64,000 nt of DNA from an uncultured Bacteroidales bacterium (lineage in GTDB: Bacteria > Bacteroidota > Bacteroidia > Bacteroidales > Muribaculaceae), in NCBI GenBank assembly GCA_902781045.1, contig CACZHT010000002.1, positions 140,918 to 204,917 on the forward strand. Reading direction: 5' to 3'. This document shows, piece by piece, positions 60,047-64,000 of the stretch. The translations under genes were made by a program, and so were the position numbers. The first letter of the stretch is position 1, and each line of letters starts with the position of its first letter. The notes under the pieces are model-generated. The model was not told the origin of the DNA. It saw only the letters and a program-made list of their open reading frames with translations, and did no database searches.

Positions 60047-61660
60047 TTAGAATGGTGATTTCCAAGTGATATCTATCGCTTGCCCTGTGATGGGGTGAAC
60101 GAATTGCAGCCGCCACGCATGCAGCATCAGCCGTGACGCGGCTGTGCCATAGAGCATGTCACCCACGATGGGGGCATTGAGGCCCAGCGGGTGGGAGCAG
60201 TGAACACGCAACTGATGGGTACGACCCGTGAGCGGCTGCAGTGCCACGCGTGTGATGCCGCCGCTGCGCTCGAGCACACGCCACCGGGTGATGGAAGGTT
60301 TGCCCTCGACGGGGTCGACCATCTGACGTGGGCGGTCGGCGACATCGGGTCGCAACGGCAGGTCAATGATGCCCTCGTCGCTCGCCACATTGCCATCAAG
60401 CAGAGCAATGTAGGTCTTGGTCACCCGGCGTGAGGCAAACAAGTCTTGCAGTGTCTGATGAACAGTCTTGTTCTTGGCCAGCACCAGCAGCCCTGAGGTC
60501 TCCTGGTCCAACCGATGCACCACCACCGGCCCGCAGACATCGCTGCGGCGGCGATAGCGCGACTCGACCGAGTCGTCGAGCAACTTACCGGGCTGGCTGA
60601 GCATGCCGGCAGGCTTGCGCACGATGCTCATCCACTCGTCATCGTGGGCGATGTCCAAACCATCGCAGTCGGCTGGCTCGGCCAAGGGGTTCGACTCAAC
60701 ATCCAGGCCCTGCAACATAAACGTGAGAATGGGCAGACACTTGCTGCGGCAGGCAGGATAGTAGTGGCCATGGTGCCGCACCTCGCCCACAGGCGACTGG
60801 CCGTACCAGAACTCGGCCATGCACACTGGTTGCAGCCCTTGCCGATAGGCATACTGCAGCAGTTTGGGCGCACAGCACTCGCCACTGCCTGAGGGCGGCA
60901 ACGCCCCACCCCATATCTCCATCAAGTCCTTGCGCTCGCCTCGAGCATTCCGCATCACGAAAAGATGGAAAATGCGCTCTTGCAATGCCTCGCTGCGACG
61001 CTTGCGCTCGGCCTTGAGCCGGTTGATGCGGCTCTGAAACTCAGCCAACTTGCGGGAAGCCTCGCTCAATATCTGTTCATGGTGACGGCGCAGCCGCTTG
61101 AGTTCGGCTTTCTGGAACTGGCTCTCGGCCAACAATGCCTGCCGCTCGTCGGCGGTCAGCCCGCCCTGTGCACGGCACTTGTCACGCTCGACCTTGCTCA
61201 TCGCCATCTGCCGCTTGTAAGCGGCAATGGCCTCGTCACGCTCATGCTGCATTAGTTGGTGTTGCTGAGTCAAATATGTCAGTTCAGCACTCTGTTCCAG
61301 TCGCTCAATTTCATGGTTGATGGCGGTGATGGCAGCCTCGCCCCGACGGAACTCCCCGTCGGGCTGCAGCAAGTCGTAGACCGGCGGCACAAAGTAGTCA
61401 TGATCATTGCGTCCACACAGGTTGCCAGAGTAGGCAGCCAGAAAGCCAAGTTCGCCCACCCTGTCATGCACCACGAGCACGCCCAGCATCTTGCCCGCCT
61501 GCAACTCGGCAGCCCAGTTGGCCCGAGCTGCCACATCGCGCATCACCTGCTCGGCAGCCAGCACGCTCAGCCTCGCTGGCACATAGTGGAACGGCCACGT
61601 GAACTGACGCGGCATCTCAACCCCATCCACTTCCTGCTCAAAACGATGAAACTTCGACAT
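60047..61660 (-). CDS. RluA-family pseudouridine synthase with long N-terminal extension
   Basis: A 537-residue protein, twice the size of typical RluA/RluD enzymes. The catalytic core is residues about 345-537: VVVHRLDQETSGLLVLAKN with catalytic Asp385, then LTGRTHQLRVHCSH and FVHPITGQAIDI. Residues about 115-240 are a charged coiled coil (IERLEQSAELTYLTQQH, then LKAERKRRSEALQERI), and residues 1-110 are of unknown type, with a second conserved block near 250-330. The long N-terminal region occurs in a known Bacteroidota subfamily. The target uridine is not predictable. Minus-strand -7 box TAATTTTG at 61668-61675. Confidence 0.88.
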   Translation of the reverse strand: MSKFHRFEQEVDGVEMPRQFTWPFHYVPARLSVLAAEQVMRDVAARANWAAELQAGKMLGVLVVHDRVGELGFLAAYSGNLCGRNDHDYFVPPVYDLLQPDGEFRRGEAAITAINHEIERLEQSAELTYLTQQHQLMQHERDEAIAAYKRQMAMSKVERDKCRAQGGLTADERQALLAESQFQKAELKRLRRHHEQILSEASRKLAEFQSRINRLKAERKRRSEALQERIFHLFVMRNARGERKDLMEIWGGALPPSGSGECCAPKLLQYAYRQGLQPVCMAEFWYGQSPVGEVRHHGHYYPACRSKCLPILTFMLQGLDVESNPLAEPADCDGLDIAHDDEWMSIVRKPAGMLSQPGKLLDDSVESRYRRRSDVCGPVVVHRLDQETSGLLVLAKNKTVHQTLQDLFASRRVTKTYIALLDGNVASDEGIIDLPLRPDVADRPRQMVDPVEGKPSITRWRVLERSGGITRVALQPLTGRTHQLRVHCSHPLGLNAPIVGDMLYGTAASRLMLHAWRLQFVHPITGQAIDITWKSPF

Positions 61661-61684
61661 AACGAGGCAAAATTAGTCATTATT

Positions 61685-61716
61685 TTTGGAATACTGCGAT
61701 TTTTCATCTACCTTTG
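61685..61716 (+). promoter_or_regulatory. Promoter of the small membrane protein gene
   Basis: TTTG at 61685-61688, 20-bp spacer, TACCTTTG at 61709-61716, 31 bp before the ATG at 61747. It is back to back with the RluA promoter. Confidence 0.7.
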
Positions 61717-61746
61717 TGGTGGAAAAAAACTTAAACACTGAACGAT

Positions 61747-61992
61747 ATGGAAATTTATAAACTCAGGCGTAATGCCATCCTTCTGGACTTTGCTTGCATC
61801 GCTGTGGCGATGGTGGTGCTGTATCTGGCCAGCAAGCAGATGCTGCCACAATGGGCGCTGATTGCCGGTGCGCTGGTGGCAGCGGCACTGATGTGCGCCA
61901 GCATCTGGTATCTGCTGCGCGCCCGCAAGTTGCTGAAACAAGTGCAAGAATCAAGTGACAGAGAACAAGACCCACCCTCCGAGGTTTCTTAA
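61747..61992 (+). CDS. Small two-helix membrane protein
   Basis: An 81-residue protein with two hydrophobic helices (about 12-29 and 36-56; LLDFACIAVAMVVLYLA and ALIAGALVAAALMCASIWY) and a basic, then polar tail. I recognise no family. A clean promoter upstream and a compact membrane architecture support it as a real gene. Confidence 0.75.
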   Translation: MEIYKLRRNAILLDFACIAVAMVVLYLASKQMLPQWALIAGALVAAALMCASIWYLLRARKLLKQVQESSDREQDPPSEVS

Positions 61993-62088
61993 CTCTTTTT
62001 TCACGAACAATTAGGCCACTGTAACTCAGCGATTTCTATAGCGATGGGGCACTATTCCGTCTTTACTAATACAAATACTGTCACAACT

Positions 62089-62481
62089 ATGAAGAAAAAA
62101 TTGTTTATCTTGATTGCGACCGTCTTGATTGGAAGTTTGGCGGTCAGCATGGAGGCCAAGAAGCCCAAGAAGAAGGTGCGCAGAGTGGCAAAAGAGGAGG
62201 TGTGGACCCACATCAGCGGCTTGTACTCTTTCGGGAACGAGAAGTATATGATTGGCATCAACTACTGTGATGGCGAATTTGAGGCCTACTTCCGCGGTCC
62301 AGAGTTTGATGAAGACGAATCAACCTTTGACGGCAATGTGGACGAGAAAACGGGTCTCATCACCATTGTTGACAAGCAAGGCAAGGTTATCTTTACCGGC
62401 AAGATGTATCGTGGCGGCAACCAACTGAAAGGGGAACTCTTTGGCAAACCCGTCACACTTGAGGGGCTGTGCGGGCTCTAG
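62089..62481 (+). CDS. Small secreted protein of unknown function
   Basis: A 130-residue protein from MKKKLFILIA, signal peptide ending SMEAK. A Lys-rich stretch (KKPKKKVRRVAKEEV) follows the cleavage site. The remainder is beta-rich and ends FGKPVTLEGLCGL. I recognise no family. ATG at 62089 is chosen because it opens into the signal peptide; an upstream in-frame ATG at 62044 adds 15 polar residues. Confidence 0.7.
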   Translation: MKKKLFILIATVLIGSLAVSMEAKKPKKKVRRVAKEEVWTHISGLYSFGNEKYMIGINYCDGEFEAYFRGPEFDEDESTFDGNVDEKTGLITIVDKQGKVIFTGKMYRGGNQLKGELFGKPVTLEGLCGL

Positions 62482-62547
62482 CGGGAGCCCCCCTCTAGTT
62501 CAGCACAGTGCTCTTAATTCTAAATCTTAAATCCTAAATTCTTAATT

Positions 62548-63303
62548 ATGAAGTTTATCTCATGGAATGTCAACGGTCTGCGGGCCGTGGTGGGCAAGGG
62601 CTTCGCCGAGGCATTCGCTCAACTCGAAGCCGACTTCTTCTGCCTGCAGGAGACCAAGATGCAGGCTGGGCAACTCGACCTGGAGTTTGAGGGGTATCAA
62701 TCCTATTGGAACTATGCCGACAAGAAGGGCTATAGCGGCACGGCCATCTTCAGTCGTCACGAGCCGCTGGCGGTGACCTATGGCATGGGCATCGACGAAC
62801 ACGACCACGAGGGGCGAGTCATCACCCTAGAGATGCCCGAGTTCTATCTGGTGACGTGCTACACCCCGAACAGTCAGGACGAGTTGCGCCGTCTGGACTA
62901 TCGCATGCGATGGGAGGATGACTTCCGCGCCTATCTGTTGTCGCTGGACCAGAAGAAGCCCGTCATCGTGTGCGGCGACCTGAACGTGGCGCACCAGGAG
63001 ATTGACCTGAAGAATCCCAAGACCAACCGCCGCAATGCCGGATTCACCGACGAGGAACGTGCTAAGATGACCACCCTGCTCGAAGCAGGCTTCACCGACA
63101 CCTTCCGCCACTTCTACCCCGATAAAACCGAGATATACTCATGGTGGAGTTACCGTTTCCGTGCCCGCGAGAAGAACGCCGGCTGGCGCATCGACTACTT
63201 CCTCACCAGCAAACGGCTGGACGACAAGCTCACCGCCGCCACCATCCACACCGACATCATGGGCAGCGACCACTGCCCCGTGGAGGTAGACATCCAGTTT
63301 TGA
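62548..63303 (+). CDS. xth: Exodeoxyribonuclease III / AP endonuclease
   Basis: A 251-residue base-excision repair nuclease of the EEP superfamily: cuts 5' of abasic sites and removes 3' blocks. Signatures: [12 protein letters not shown], then [69 protein letters not shown] and GSDHCPVEV, which hold the catalytic Glu, Asp, Asn and His residues. The stop codon lies in a REP-like repeat (63301-63335). Confidence 0.96.
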   Translation: MKFISWNVNGLRAVVGKGFAEAFAQLEADFFCLQETKMQAGQLDLEFEGYQSYWNYADKKGYSGTAIFSRHEPLAVTYGMGIDEHDHEGRVITLEMPEFYLVTCYTPNSQDELRRLDYRMRWEDDFRAYLLSLDQKKPVIVCGDLNVAHQEIDLKNPKTNRRNAGFTDEERAKMTTLLEAGFTDTFRHFYPDKTEIYSWWSYRFRAREKNAGWRIDYFLTSKRLDDKLTAATIHTDIMGSDHCPVEVDIQF

Positions 63304-63335
63304 TGCAATCGGGGACGGTTCTGTTTTGTATCATT
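63301..63335. repeat. REP-like repeat, single arm
   Basis: Matches the arm at 9708-9742 (reverse complement) with one mismatch; core GGGGACGGTTCTGTTTTGTA. It begins at the xth stop codon. The complementary arm is absent here. Confidence 0.75.
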
Positions 63336-63414
63336 TTTGCGTGCAAGCCACATCACAGACAGTGGTTTGCTTCAGCGACGCACCCTACCCTTTGCTTGAA
63401 AGGGCAATACACAC

Positions 63415-63448
63415 GAAAAAAGCACCGCCTGATTTGAGCGGTGCCTTT
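63415..63448 (-). terminator. Intrinsic terminator of rpsO
   Basis: Minus strand: GGCACCGC and GCGGTGC pair across a loop of about nine bases, then TTTTTT (63416-63421). It lies about 25 bp after the rpsO stop. Confidence 0.8.
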
Positions 63449-63470
63449 GTTTTCACGAGTAGCGCGACGA

Positions 63471-63746
63471 TTACTTGCGGATACCGAGTTCCTTCTTAGC
63501 GATGAGGGCGCGGTAGCGGTTGATGTCTTTACGCATCAGGTAATCGAGCAGTTTGCGACGCTTACCAACAAGCATCTTCAGTGCACGCTGAGTCGTATGA
63601 TCTTTCTTGTTGACCTTCAAGTGCTCGGTCAGGTGGGAAATACGGTAAGAGAATAATGCAATCTGTGCCTCGGGAGACCCAGTATCAGTATTGCTGGCAC
63701 CGTACGTTCCAAAGATCTCTTTCTTTTTCTCTGAATCTAAGTACAT
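63471..63746 (-). CDS. rpsO: 30S ribosomal protein S15
   Basis: A 91-residue primary 16S rRNA-binding protein of the small-subunit platform. The S15 pattern is clear: TGSPEAQIALFSYRISHLTE, then HLKVNKKDHTTQRALKMLVG and KRRKLLDYLMRKDINRYRAL. ATG at 63746 gives the family length; a longer frame from 63788 would read through the leader. A minus-strand -7 box TACCTTTG (63786-63793) gives a leader of about 40 nt. In E. coli rpsO lies beside pnp; here the two genes are 37 kb apart. Confidence 0.97.
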   Translation of the reverse strand: MYLDSEKKKEIFGTYGASNTDTGSPEAQIALFSYRISHLTEHLKVNKKDHTTQRALKMLVGKRRKLLDYLMRKDINRYRALIAKKELGIRK

Positions 63747-63793
63747 TACGTTAATTTTATATATAGTGTTTGCAAAATTGCGGTGCAAAGGTA

Positions 63794-64000
63794 CTACAAA
63801 GTTTTCAGTTTTCAGTCATCAGTCTTAAGTTTTTTGTTGAGAATTGAGAATTATCCCAAGATTGTAAGATTTTTTAACATCTCACTGCAATGCAGAATCT
63901 GTTCAGCGATTGCGTCGGAGACGCTAAAATGCTTCGAAGAAGCTATTTGTTCGAAAGACCATGCAAGAGGGCTGGAGGTCCTCGCCGCTTGGTCCACACA
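63794..64000. other. Intergenic end of window
   Basis: About 200 bp upstream of rpsO. It holds AT-rich sequence with TTTTCAGTTTTCAGTCATCAG-like pieces and a GTTCAGCGATTGCGTC end (from about 63901) related to the outer arm of the 56.8-kb element. No coding frame or RNA gene is supported. Confidence 0.4.

Overview
The window reads as a chromosomal segment of a fairly GC-rich Bacteroidales bacterium, probably Muribaculaceae or Prevotellaceae. The evidence is the Bacteroidota promoter (TTTG, about 19-20 bp, then TAnnTTTG) upstream of many genes, type IX-like C-terminal sorting tails on large secreted proteins, many SPII lipoproteins, and family choices typical of the order (DUF4292 lipoprotein beside dut, AbiEi/AbiEii, SusE-like CBM26 modules, GH89). 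Family and genus cannot be fixed from the sequence alone. No rRNA, tRNA, CRISPR array, integrase or intact transposase was seen.

Layout. 0-10 kb: the 3' part of a GH3 glycosidase, a dicarboxylate/amino-acid symporter, secreted proteins (NADase-type glycan-binding fold, YARHG, beta-helix, carboxypeptidase-regulatory-like) and a small HMA / AlkZ-like operon. 9.7-14.4 kb: dut, a TPR protein and a DUF4292 lipoprotein, divergent from dgt. 14.4-17.3 kb: a visibly AT-rich island with a truncated vsr, a YhcG-type PD-(D/E)XK nuclease, an HNH nuclease, a small acidic protein and an array of about 60-bp repeats. 17.4-25.7 kb: an AAA-CYTH fusion protein, a 1535-residue CBM26/LRR surface protein and pnp. 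25.8-36.6 kb: a lipoprotein/CorA/patatin operon, a cupin divergent from an HxlR regulator, an SMR pump with a flavin-binding protein, a transglutaminase, an acyltransferase and an exported P1 peptidase. 36.6-39.3 kb: an AbiE toxin-antitoxin pair with a candidate operator, then about 1.2 kb of gene-free repeats. 39.3-58 kb: cutC with an AspT/YidE-type transporter, a dockerin phosphoesterase, GH89, an AAA ATPase-nuclease, a dockerin/FGE-like protein, a coiled-coil lipoprotein, rsmI, dacB and an HD hydrolase. 58-64 kb: ridA, a double TonB-C protein, a 20-residue-repeat protein, an RluA-type synthase, xth and rpsO.

How it works together. Housekeeping functions (RNA decay, ribosome modification, nucleotide pool control, peptidoglycan trimming, base excision) are interleaved with a secreted, glycan-facing set: GH3, GH89, CBM26/LRR, dockerin proteins and sorting-tail proteins. 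Accessory content sits in two places: the 14.4-17.3 kb nuclease island and the AbiE/repeat region at 36.6-39.3 kb.

The most interesting candidate is the last about 35 codons of the dockerin/FGE-like gene (49243-49380, minus strand). Its divergent positions are almost all NNC codons, as expected if an AAC-rich template had been copied by a diversity-generating retroelement. No reverse transcriptase or template repeat is present in the window. Other leads are a REP-like repeat family at 9.7 and 63.3 kb, a dispersed repeat shared by 17.1 and 34.3 kb, and an exported protein built from six 20-residue repeats.
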